Of a stretch of DNA of 64,000 bases, positions 26,301-38,300 are shown one piece after another (positions within the stretch are counted from its first letter, which is position 1; every line of letters begins with the position of its first letter). Position numbers and translations under genes: made by a program. Source of the DNA: Galbula dea (taxonomy: Eukaryota > Chordata > Aves > Piciformes > Galbulidae); the NCBI GenBank assembly GCA_013399015.1, contig VWZX01002690.1:434001-498000 (forward strand), written 5' to 3'. The notes beneath the pieces are model-generated. The model saw nothing but the letters and a program-made list of their open reading frames with translations, had not been told where the DNA came from and ran no database searches.

Positions 26301-29300
26301 AGAGCTACAGAGCAGGGATTGCTCTAAAAACAGGAGACACAATCTTGCCCAAGTTCACAGCCCCTCTACAAGCAGAAGTGAACTGTATGTGGGATCAAGG
26401 TTGGCACTGCAGCTCCTCAGAGATGCACAGCATCCCAGCCTGGTGGTCACTCACTCCAATGACGAGTTTGCTTCTGGTTTGTTCCTGCCATTCTCCAACT
26501 TTCACCCCTCTCTCTGTCCATTCATACCAGTACTTTATGTCCTCTTTAATCTCATTGGCCAAGATCTTTTCTATTTTATCTTCATTCTTATTCTGTTATC
26601 TTTGTCTTTTGAGTTCCAAACATAGATTTGAACCCTTAAATCTTTGTGAAATCTTTATGGAGGCAGTGTCAAGTCACCCTCATTGTAGTCTGGATTTCCT
26701 TTGCTTTATTCTATTCATCCTCTTTTGACCAGGCTATTTCCACATATTTCCTCCCAGTAAAGCTTGGGAGTGAGATGAAAAACAAGAATGGAATGCCCAT
26801 CTGCCATGGATCTCCAGGCTGTCTGGACTATAGATGTAAAGCAGAAGTCAGCTTTCCATAGCTAGAAGAATAGAGACCCTGACAAGAGAGAAACCATCAA
26901 CCAGAATGTCTCAGGCATTATCAGAAATATAAAAGGCTGACCTTTCTGGGGGAAAACAAACCAAACCAAAACAACACAACCAACCACAAACAAACAACAA
27001 AACCACAAAAAAAGAAAACCCTACCAAAACACCAGCTTTTAATTTTAGAAGGATCTGATAATAAAAAAAGTGATCCAAACAGCAGAGTCTGGCCTGCACT
27101 AAGCTTTGAGTAGTTAACCTCCAACAGCCTCATCCCTGGAAGCTTTTAAGACAAGGCTTGATGGGGCCCTGGGCAACCTGATCTAGTGGATGGTTTCCTT
27201 GCCAGGCAGGGGGGTTGGAACTGGATGATCTTTGAGGTCCCTTCCAACTCTGACAATCTTGTGGTCCTATGATCCACCAATCTCATGAGCAGGAGAGCAG
27301 AGGGAATGTTCTCTCACAGGATCTAACAGAGTGCTACCCAGGGATCTGTCAACCAGGGCACTGCTCAGCCTCCCAGGCTGTCTCCACAGCAGCAGTGGCT
27401 TCAGACAGCTCCTCTACCAGCTGGAGCAGCAACCCCTGCTATCCCTTGCCTCTGAGCAGGAAGAATCACCCAGAGCCTTCAGAGGTGCACGGATCTCTTT
27501 GGAGAGCTGTTCTGAAACCAGTACCCTGCCCTCAGGATGGAGGGAGAAGCTTGGCACGATTAATCATTATGTATGATTGATAGATTGTCCCATACCTTTT
27601 TTCAGTTTCACTATTTTTATTTGTGTTCTTTCATCACTTTGGAACATGCAGGTGAAATTATGATGCATGTCCTCAGCTGTCACTTCTTTAACCCGTAGCA
27701 GCCTCGTGACGTAGAACTTGCTTCCTAACCTGCAACAAAGAGTGATATTAACAGCATGACCTATCCAGAAACCTCCAACCAGCCAAGAGGCAGATTTTGA
27801 GGGAAAAGGTCTAAAATAACCTCTGGCTGAGCTTTTACTGAATGTGCAGTTCCAGAAAGTGCAGGACTTTGTCACAATCCAATAAGAGTGAGGTATTTTC
27901 AGGAAACCTACTGTAATATTTTGAATTCTTCTTCACATATTGAAGGTTCATTCTCAGGGACACCTGTACATCTTTCTGGAAATGTTTGGTTAATTAACCA
28001 GTAGAGGCTGGCATCTTCTTGCATATCATAACCCAAGAAACCTGTGCAGTTGAGTATCTCTTCTTTACCTAAAGAAAGCAGAACATGAGAAGATGCAGTC
28101 AGAAGTAGCATTCCTGTGCACAGTGCAGCAAAGTGTGAGCTTTCCAGGAGCTTGGCTCCTTTCTGGACCTCATAGCCCCTGCACAATGTTTCAGAGGTGT
28201 TCCACCTGCAGTGGTGGTGGCTTCAGCAACCATGCAGAGGGCTGTGTTGTACCCTGTGACAGTCAGCCACTGCTTTCTCTCAGATAAACTGTCACAGACA
28301 GAATAGTTTAAATAGGACCAGGGGATTTCAGGCTTTAGTGAACTAAAGGGACTTGGACTCTATGATCCTTGGGGGTCCCTTCCAACTTGTGATGTTCTAT
28401 GGTTCTGTGAACTAGACTGTGTTCTGCAGGCAGAGAATAGGAGAGGACAACCTATCAGCACTGCCCCAGGGCCAGTGAAAAGTAACTGCTAAGGGGAATT
28501 ACAAACAATTGATTATAATAGCTAAATTTACAGACTATTACCCAATAAAACCAAGACCAGTTACAGTCCCTGTTGAAGTCTTGCAGAGGAAATTCTCACC
28601 CCAGCACCACACTTGGAAATCAGCATAGCCCTGAATATGGGAACAAGTCACTTGGTTACTGACTTTGCACCATGTCAAAGCACTAACTGGAAGTGACAGG
28701 AACTACCCCCTGGAGTCCAGTTAATTATAAGAAAGAGCAAAACTCAAAAGACAACTGTGCACTTGGGAAAATAAAAGTAGAAGGCTGCTGCTCTGGAGTG
28801 TGAGATTTGATGATTTGCAAGATATTTTCTTTTAGACATTGTCCTGGGAAGCACAACTGGAGCTTAGCTGCAACTTTACACCATTTTTCAAGGCTATGTC
28901 AGCATCAGTTCCAGGGAACATGTCCACAACACCCTTCATTGACCCACAAAAGATGCATGTTAGCTCTTCTTCAGACCACCATGCACAAATGTTTTCCAGT
29001 AAGCAAGATCTGCCCAGGAACTCTCTAAGGGCACAGATTATAAGCTGATTTCTCAAGATTTACCAGAGTGGATGCTTTTAGTGGAACTGCTTAAGAACCT
29101 TTAAAGCAGAATCCAGCTGAAACTCTGCCCATCTTAGATTTGTCTTAGAAACCCAAATCACAGCTGCACAGGTTGAAACACAGACCTGAACTCCTAGTAC
29201 CACCTACCTTGCAACTCTAGCTTTTTCATCACACACAACAGCTACTTCAGGGAGAATACTGAACACCACCTAAACAACTCCAGTTTTGAAAGACCATGGA

Positions 29301-32300
29301 CCTAGCTCATCCAAACTCTGCATGCCATCTGTCTCATCACTCAGCAGGTAGTTCAATGACCTTAGCAAATGATCTCCTTGAGGCAGATATGGTAGGGAGG
29401 CCAGGTGGCTCCTAACTTTTGGGTGATGAACCCTGTTACCTTCTAAAGGTTGGGACAAGTAGAGTCAGTGGGAAGAACTGTGCAGAAAGGTGGGGCTGGG
29501 AGGTTGGGAGACATGAAGTATCATAGGATTGGGGTAGAAACACTGGAAAAAAGGGCTTTCCAAGTGCTCTTTGTAAGAAGGAAGGAAAATTGGCAGCTGA
29601 GGTCCTAGCTGAGTAACAGAGAGGGTAAAGGTGATTTCTGAGACTTGGAAAGGAAGGACTAGGTAACCAGATGGGAGAAGCCTTCAGGCTCAGAAGATGA
29701 AAAAAAAAAACCCAAACAGGTACATTTTTGTTTTTAAAAATTAATTACAGCCTCAACCACAAAACCCTGGATCCTGTCCAACACTGTGAAGCCTACAGAC
29801 CATGTTATCTAACCTACTCCCAGCTAGAAGCACAGTAAAGGTCTTGGCTTTTGACAGTACAACCAATTCTCTGCAGCAGTGGCAGATCTACAAGCTCATG
29901 TCATCAGGACTGTCAGTCTTCATGCTTCTCTCTCCCCTGCAGGACAACATCCTCAACAGCATCAGGTATTAAGGGGATTACTCATGATTGCTGTTTGCTG
30001 AACAAACCAGGTGTCTTTCACACATCATTCCATGGGGTTTGCTATCTACAACAGAACACCATGGGGAGATGGTTTGGCCAAGTCTAGGCTAACAGTTGGA
30101 CTCAATGATCTTGAAGGTCCTTTATAATCTGAACAATTCTATTAGTCTATGATTCCATGGTTTATCACCACCATCACTTTCTCTGGTTAAGCAAACTCAG
30201 CTTCTGCATCTGTAAAAGGGAACATATAGTGTGGTTGGGTATCGACCATGGAATACACCAGGCAAAACATAACCAGATGTGAGGGTGGATCAGACCCAGG
30301 AAGGTGCACAGACAATTCTTAGTTTGGTTACACTTAACCACACCATCACCCTTAAAGAGATCTGAACAAAAGCATATATGTGCATTACCATCACAATGAT
30401 TCTTGTATGAATTTCATACCTAGTTCTGTTTCAATTTCTTCATCACTTCCAACTATCTCCAAAGTTACAGCCTCTGGTGCATCTAGAAGACAAAGAGGTA
30501 TTGTTACTGAAGGAATAACTTGCTTACAGTCTGCCACATTTGTTTTATGTCTAAAACTGCATTCCACTGAATTCAAAGAACATTCTTGAGGAGTTTCAAA
30601 CACAGCTGAATGTTTTTCACTTCCATATATATATGATGCACAGTTTACAGTGGTTGGAAAGACTCTTCCCCAAAACTCTAAGTAACTTTGTAGGACTTTC
30701 TTAGAGTAGTTAATTTTGGGGGGGGGGGGAAGAATAAAACTGCAGGGAAAACATGCTAAATAAATTCTCCAAAACTGGCAATATGTCATCTAAACTTCTG
30801 CCTTTTGAAACCATTGTGAAATAACTCAGATTACCAGGGTTGATCACCCCTGGATATGTTTATTAGACGAGAATGGTAATTAAAAACCTCCAGAGTAAAG
30901 AGAACCCAAAAGCATGCTTCCCAACTGTAGAAAGCTTTCTTGCCTTCCTTGACTACCAGCTGAATTGTATTGGTGCTGTGATATGTCTTCCCTTCATGGT
31001 GGATTAAAATTGTACAGGTGTATATCCCAGAGTGCTCTGCTCTCAAGGCTTTAAAGTCCAGTTCCCGCTCCTGTTCGTTCCCGTAGCTCTCACAGTCCTG
31101 CATCAAGAAAGACAGAAAAGACTCTTCTGTAGCAAACAGACCTTCCAAACTTTGAAGAAGTTAACAATTGATCACCACCACCCTTACAATGACATTTACC
31201 TGACCTAAAAGAGGTGGTGAGTGCCCAATTTCCAGTCATGGTCACTTCAATGGAACATTTAACCTTTCAGAAGTTGAGAGCACTGCAATTCTGAGCCTAA
31301 AAACACTGCAGTGGGGATTTAAATGCACTCTTTGTCTAAATGCAAAGTCCTGCATTTTGGGCGTAACAACCCCCAGCAGCACTACCGGCTCAGGGAAGAG
31401 TGGCTGGAGAGCTCCCCAGCAGAAAAGGACCTGGGGGTGCTGATTGACGGCCGGCTGAACATGAGTCAGCAGTGTGCCCAGGTGGCTAAGAAGGCCAATG
31501 GCATCCTGGCTTGTATCAGGAATAGTGTGACCAGTAGGAGCAGGGAGGTGAGGTGATCTTGCCACTGTACATGGCACTGGTGAGGCCTCACCTTGAGTAC
31601 TGTGTGCAGTTTGGGGCATCGCAGTTTAGGAAGGACATTGAGCTACTAGAGAGGGTGCAGAGAAGGGCAACTAAGCTAGTCAGGGGTCTGGAAGACAGGC
31701 CTTATGAGGAGAGGCTTAGGGAGCTGGGCTTGTTTAGCCTGGAGCAGAGGAGGCTGAGGGGAGACCTTATTGCTCTCTTCAGCTACTTGAAAGGTCATTC
31801 TAGGGAGGCGGGGGTTGGCCTCTTCTCCCTTGTGACTAGTGACAGGACTAGAGGGAATGGGCTTAAGCTGAGCCAGGGTAGGTTTAGATTAGATATTAGG
31901 AAGAATTTCTTTACTGAAAGAGTGGTGAGATATTGGAATAGGCTGCCCAGAGAGGTGGTGGAGTCACCATCCCTGGAGGTTTTTAAGAAGAGGACAGATG
32001 TGTTTCTTCAGGGGATGATTTAGGGGTAAGAGTAGTGTAGGGCTATCGGTTGGACTAGATGATCTTGAGGGTCCTTTCCAACCCTAATGATTCTGTGATT
32101 CTGTGAAATCCATGTAAGCTGAGGAATTAAACCAGATCACTTGAGAAATTAATGCTTTCTAAGGTTTGTAGGTGGTTTTAAAGAACAGAAACAATGATCT
32201 AGGGAGTGATGGCTGTTACAGGAATTACCTTGGACCATGTCACACTGTCATTTGCATTGACAGACAAATCACTGCACTTCAGGGAGTGACCAGTTCCAGC

Positions 32301-35300
32301 ACTTTTGACTTCTGTAGTGATATGATTTTTGTTGAAGCAGCTGCTTTGATTTCTCTCAAGTACATTCAAGGTCCACTTCTGAATTGTGAAATTTTGTTTC
32401 CCATTGCTATGAAAACAAAAAGAATAAATAACAAAATCAGGTTTAGGAGATTTTTAAAGGAATGTAGCCAAGTTACACAGCAAAATACAAATAAATTCTC
32501 TAAGATACCTGTTAGGCAAAAAATATATCTACAGTGACCTGATTCTTTGTATTCCTCCTCATTACTTTTCCACCCCCAAAATGTGTGTGTTATTTCCCCT
32601 AATTAAAGAGGTTACCTAAACTAAATCATAGTTACCTAAACTAAATAATTGGACATATTTATGTCAATTTATTATTGATTTATTTTATTTTTGTGTGTAT
32701 TTTCAAAGCATTTGAAATATTTATGAACCCTGCCAATCCATGCTATATCAGCCAGAAGAAGGATGCAACAATCTGTGGTATCACCTATAGTTACAAGTGG
32801 GCACAAAAGAGTTCTAGGAGCTTAAGTCTGCTCATGGCTTTGCAGCTTTCATCTCCTATGCATTGTTAAGGTTTAAAGCAGTAACTGAAACTTGCATTTA
32901 TAAAATACACCAAAAATGAGACAGGCAACTCTACTGTTGATCAAATAGCAAGATGACTCACTGTTTGATACTGTGCAGATAGTCACATATCAAAAGTACT
33001 CTAGGTTTCATCACTTATGGAGGCTAGCACCTCTGCAAAGCAAGGCATTTTGGAAAGGCTTCACCTCTTTGTCTTTCAGTCTGCACTGATCAGAGATCTA
33101 CAGTAGCTGGCCAGCCCAGGTTGACTGGAAGAGCCAGGAACTACCACTTCTAAAGCAGCCATCACATCCCATGCAGTACCCATGAAAGATCAGGGAAACA
33201 TGCCCCAAAAACACCTCTCTTGAATATCTAGAAGCTGACCATTGTCATTCAGCTATCTACTCTGTTCTATCCACACATCTCCCTAAAAAAGCAGATTGCA
33301 GCTGGGAGTTATTTCATTGCTAGATACATCCAAATATGTGACTATCAAGGGAAAAGAAGCTGGAGGACTTTTGGCTTAAGTTTGGCAATGTTGGCCTAAC
33401 TTTGGCAAAGTTAGGGCTTAAGAAAAAGTCATCTGCTGCTGTAAGTTAATAGCTTTAAGATTTGATTAAGATTTAGATTAACAGCTAGTGTATAAAGCTC
33501 TCATTTTTCCTGAGCAAGCAGGGTCTGACAAAGCAACAGCAGCAACCCCAGAGCAATTCCCTGCAGTGACAGTCACATCTTCATTAATATGTGTGAATCT
33601 TTCTGTCTCCAAGAAAAGAAGGACTCACTCCAAGGAGAACTGAGATTAGTCAGGAACCATTTGCATGAGAAGGACCAAGGGGACAAAGCAGCTGAAGTGG
33701 AAAAGCATGCCTGACAAATCCACCAGCTGGAACACCATTCTTGACTGACTTGCCTTTTACACTTACAAGATTCAGACAAACTATTAGCACATCACTTGCA
33801 TGATGAATTTAGGTCAAGTTTTGAGTTGTTTGGGTTTTTGTTCCCCCATTTCAAGCTCCCCAAACAGATGTATTTATGTATTTTACTCACCCTCTTCACA
33901 TTGGAGCCCCTTTTTCAACCTACACAGGTTCTCCTTGTTTCCCTCACTCACTTGAGATATTCATTACTCATAATCACAACTATCTAAATCAAAACATAGT
34001 GGTTTGGTTTCTCAATCAGTTAACTACAGAGTCATAAACAGGAAAAACCTTCTCAAAACTCTCCCATCAGAGAGGTACTGGTATGGGTGTTCACAGTAGG
34101 TGGAGTCTTTCTCACCTATTCCTCAACATTTCATCTCCACACTTAAATCAGGTCTAGTAATCACAGTCAGCAGTGGGACCACACTCAGTCACACTTTTAG
34201 AGTGTAGTTTACATGACTTACTTTATATCTTTAGTTTAGGACAAGATAACCTGTGTCCCAGAAAGGCTTCTCTCCCTCTCTCAATCCCTGATGGTAAAGG
34301 TGCCTAAGATAAGTTTAGGTGTAAACATACTGTGTTGTCTGTGTGGGTTTTGAGGCATCACACTAGTATCTGAATCTTGCTGGAGAGGCAATTACAGATC
34401 TAGCCATAAAATACATATGATTTTACTATTTAGATTCAGCAGATGGAAGAAAAGGATCAATAAAGCCACATGTTCTCCTCAGCACTGTCACTCCACAGAG
34501 GCTTTCTTCTGTGATCAGATTTGGTGAAAGCACTTCAAGAAATAGGAAGATTTCACCCAAAGTGGATGAAGATATTTGAGCTAGTGAGCCAAAAGCTGGC
34601 AAGGAGCAGCTCTCTGAAAGGTGACCAAACCATACCTATGCACTCCAAAATTGATTTGGCCTATCTAATTCCTACTGGTCTGTCATATACATGACTTCCA
34701 ACCAAAGGAAGTGTTCAGTTGTATTGTTCCAACTGCCAGTGTCTGAGCTGTTGCATTTCTATTCTGGTTTTCACTAGCCTGGATTCTTTAGTGATAATTT
34801 GTGGGGAACAAAACCATTTCTGGCTTAACAATCTTTCAACTTCCCCCACCAAACCCAACCAAGGAAGAATAACAGAAACTAGCTTCTCCCAGGAGAGGAT
34901 ACAGGGAAGTGAAAACCCTTAGAGGCTAAAAACCAAGTTCCTGCATATCTAACCAACCCCAAATCACCCATTAGCTATTGCACTGCAGCAAGCCAGTGTT
35001 ACTTCAACAGTTCAATCTCCTGCAAGAAACTCTCACTGCCTTCCAAGCTACAACACTAGCTGTGTCTGTTCCCCCTGCTTCCAACTCTTCTGACCACAAG
35101 AAGTGAGCACTATGAGGATCTCCAACTGAATCCTGATGTTGATCATGGATCTCTGTACTTCCATTTGTTTTTCAGGAACCAGCAAGCTGTCTCAGTTTCA
35201 GGGTCACCAACACAGGGCAACCAGATGACCTAGGGGTTTTTTTGTATTCTGGTTTGTTTGGGTTTTTTTCCTTTGATAACCACAGGATATAGGCTATTGA

Positions 35301-38300
35301 AAAACATACAGCAGAGATCCTGCCAAAGATGTGTGACACAGTTTTTCTGCTTACCACTCCCTCTACAAGTGCATGAGAAATCTCTTCTTCTCAAGAGGGG
35401 TTGCTGAAGATGGACACACTCAGGCTTGCAGGGGATGTCTATTAATTCCTCTACTAACAAGGACATGTCCACACATATACACCCTAGCTCTCTCTGCTGT
35501 GGCTCAGCAGGACACTTCTGCTTAGAAGTGGAAAACTTCTGGTCCTTCTTTAAGTCAAAAAGAAATGGCCAATGCAGCACAAACACATCCTGACATTGTT
35601 TGCACTTCTTTCTCTTCTTACATATTGGTAGCTGTAACATACAAGGGCAAAAATTCCCACATTGAATTAGTTTGTGAAATCTTTGGATGTCTGTCTGACT
35701 TCTCTGAAAACTCTGCTGTGTATTGGTCACTTTGCTCACTAAAACTGCCTCCAGTTATCAAAATATACAGATTTTTATATATATATAAAGCCTCTACTCT
35801 AAAAGTAATTTCCCTTATAGCTTCCAAACACTAAATGACTGAAAATAACAAAGATATGAACATACTTAGATTGTCTACTTTCAACCCTAGACCTTCAACC
35901 ATATACATATATTACATATATAATACATATATATACATATATACATATACATATATTACATATATAATACATATATTGCAAATATATTATACATATTCTA
36001 TAAATGCTCTGAAATGAAACTAATTCCATTCTAAATTATCATTCTTAGGAAATGTGAAACCAATTGACTAGTCCACAACAGGTCACATCTTTTCCCCTGT
36101 CAACAGAGATTACTGAAAGTGCTCTGTCTCTGCAAACAATCCTCTGAATTGCTGAGATGCAGCTGCTTTAACCTGCCTGCCAATAGGGAGAAGCATTAGA
36201 CAGACTAAGCCAAACACTCCAGTAAAATCCCATGGAAAAAAAAGGTCCCCTTATGCCCCTTGTTCCAGTGGTGAGATTTGTGAAGAGTTCCTGCAAGTTG
36301 ACATGCCTTCATTCTGATCCTAGCAGAAAAATGAGCACCTGTTTGGACCTAACAGAATGACATTCTGAAAATAAAACTAGAAAAACCACCAAAAAAGTTG
36401 TTTCAGAGTGCTCAAAATAAATTCTTTTAATTAAGAAAGGTTTTTTTCCCCAAAATAAAAATGTTTTGTTTAAAACCTGAGTTTTAAAATGTAGTAGTAA
36501 AATATAATCCTAGAAAATGAAACAAAAAAAAAACCCAGAAAATCAAAACTCTGAATTCCAAATGAATGCTTTGGTGTCATCAAAAGCTTTCTTCTGAGTT
36601 TCTTGCTTTAGTAAATCAGCAAATGAAGACATTGAACAAAGGTTTCAGGCATTTTTGTGTTTTCCAACAAATATTTCTTTTAACAAAGTCCATCCCTATA
36701 GTTTTACTTAAGGTCTTTCCCTGGCTTCTCCTCCTTCTCTACCTAAGGATGTTTCCTCAGGTTTGAAGTTTACATTTTTTCCACATTCACTTTACAGAGC
36801 TTTCATAATCTACTGTGGATTTATTGTCATTACTTTTTTCCAGGGGCAAATGGTGACAGACTAAGGGGGAATGGTTTTAAACTGGAAGAGGAGAGAGTTA
36901 GATTAAATGTTCAGAAGAAATACTTTACTCCAAGAGTGGGGAGACACTGAAATAGGTTGCTCAGAGAACCTGTGACTGTTCCATCCCTGGCAGTGTTCAA
37001 GGCCAGGCTGGATGTGGCCCTGAGCAACCTGATCTAGTGGGTGGCATCCCTTCCAAATCAAGTCATTCTATGACAATAATAGACAAAACCAGCTTCCAAG
37101 CTCACTAGCAACAATTGAAGTCTAGCTTAAACCTGTAAGCTATCAAAGTTACACCTGCAATGTTACTGGAGAACTGTGGAGAGGATATTTCAGTATATGC
37201 AGTCCTATAACCTTTACAAAGCAAGCAAGAATCTTAATATTACCTGGAGAACAGCACAAATCATTACCTGCAAATAATCTGCTTAAATTTAAAGATTGTT
37301 TCAACTGTAAATGCTGAATTAGAGTTTTGGTGCAAGTTAGTGATAAGAACTCCAGGCAGCAAACCTCTGAGTCCTTCAACCTTTCATGGTGGTGTAACAA
37401 GATTAGCACCAAACAACTGAGGTCTCCTTTTATTTCTCCTTTTGGCTCATGATGCTCTACAGCAGTAAGAAATCAAATCCAATGATTTGACTTGTTCTCT
37501 GAACAGCTCCAAGCATGCAAAGGTTTGCAGAGAAACCAGAGTTCAGCTATCTCATTCTTTGCTTATTACTTGACTATGCAGCTAGACCACTTGGCAAGCT
37601 TCACAGTGTGAGATCCACTCAACACAACCAGGGAGAACAAGTCTGGTGGAGAAGACAAGCAAATGTTTCCTTTTACCTGGCAGTGGACAGAAGTGTTGTT
37701 GATCATTCATTTCCCCTAGGTAATTAACCACAAACCTGCAGAACTGCTACCTGCCTTATTAGAGGGTTTACAGAGACCTTGAAAAGGCTGCCACTGCCTA
37801 CAGCTGTTTGTAAAACTCATAGGTCTGCCTGGATGGTTCCTGTGAAATGAGGTGGGAAATGAGAGCACAAGGCAGCCCCCTGCACCTCCTTTGTACAGAT
37901 GCCACCAGCAATACAAAGCAAGACAAAGAAATTCACTTCCTCACAGACAAGTCCAGAGGCAAGAGGTTCACTCACCAGCTTGGGTACCCACCTGTGAGTG
38001 ACAGAGTAATTCCCAGAGTCACTGAGTTCCACTGGCCAAAATTCCAGCAAATTAATTTGGGAAACAATTCTGTGTGTTTCCTTTATCAGCTGCTGCTTTC
38101 CAGCATTTTCTTTGTACCAGTTTATTGTGTATGCTTCTTCCTGGAAATGTTCTGGAGCCAACTCAGGGGAACAAAGGGAAAAATATTCCCCTTCCAGCAC
38201 ATCAATGGAGGCACGAAGGGGACACAGCTTCTCTTCAGGGAATGAGGAAAAAAGAGGCATTAAGAAGCACTTCTTTCAGAAAATGACATTAGCCTGCTTG

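Larger units (their letters stand above)
32407..37991 (-). other. IL18R1: IL18R1 intron between coding exons 2 and 3
   Basis: A 5.6 kb intron. It holds a CR1 fragment at 36845-37073, a TA/CATA microsatellite at about 35895-36000, a perfect inverted repeat at 33395-33415 and a cysteine-rich open frame at 35230-35739 that does not fit the receptor phase. The rest is unremarkable A/T-rich sequence. Confidence 0.7.

Noticed and set aside
26261..26728. 155-codon plus-strand open frame inside an IL18R1 intron
   Set aside because: Low-complexity hydrophobic end, no family resemblance, antisense to a confirmed gene.
31323..32023. Plus-strand frames resembling reverse transcriptase as a host gene
   Set aside because: They are the C-terminal remnant of a CR1 LINE, 5'-truncated and frameshifted.
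35230..35739. Cysteine-rich frame as IL18R1 coding exon 3
   Set aside because: Phase does not fit (phase 2 in, phase 0 out needed). The true exon with [12 protein letters not shown] was found at 32229-32406.
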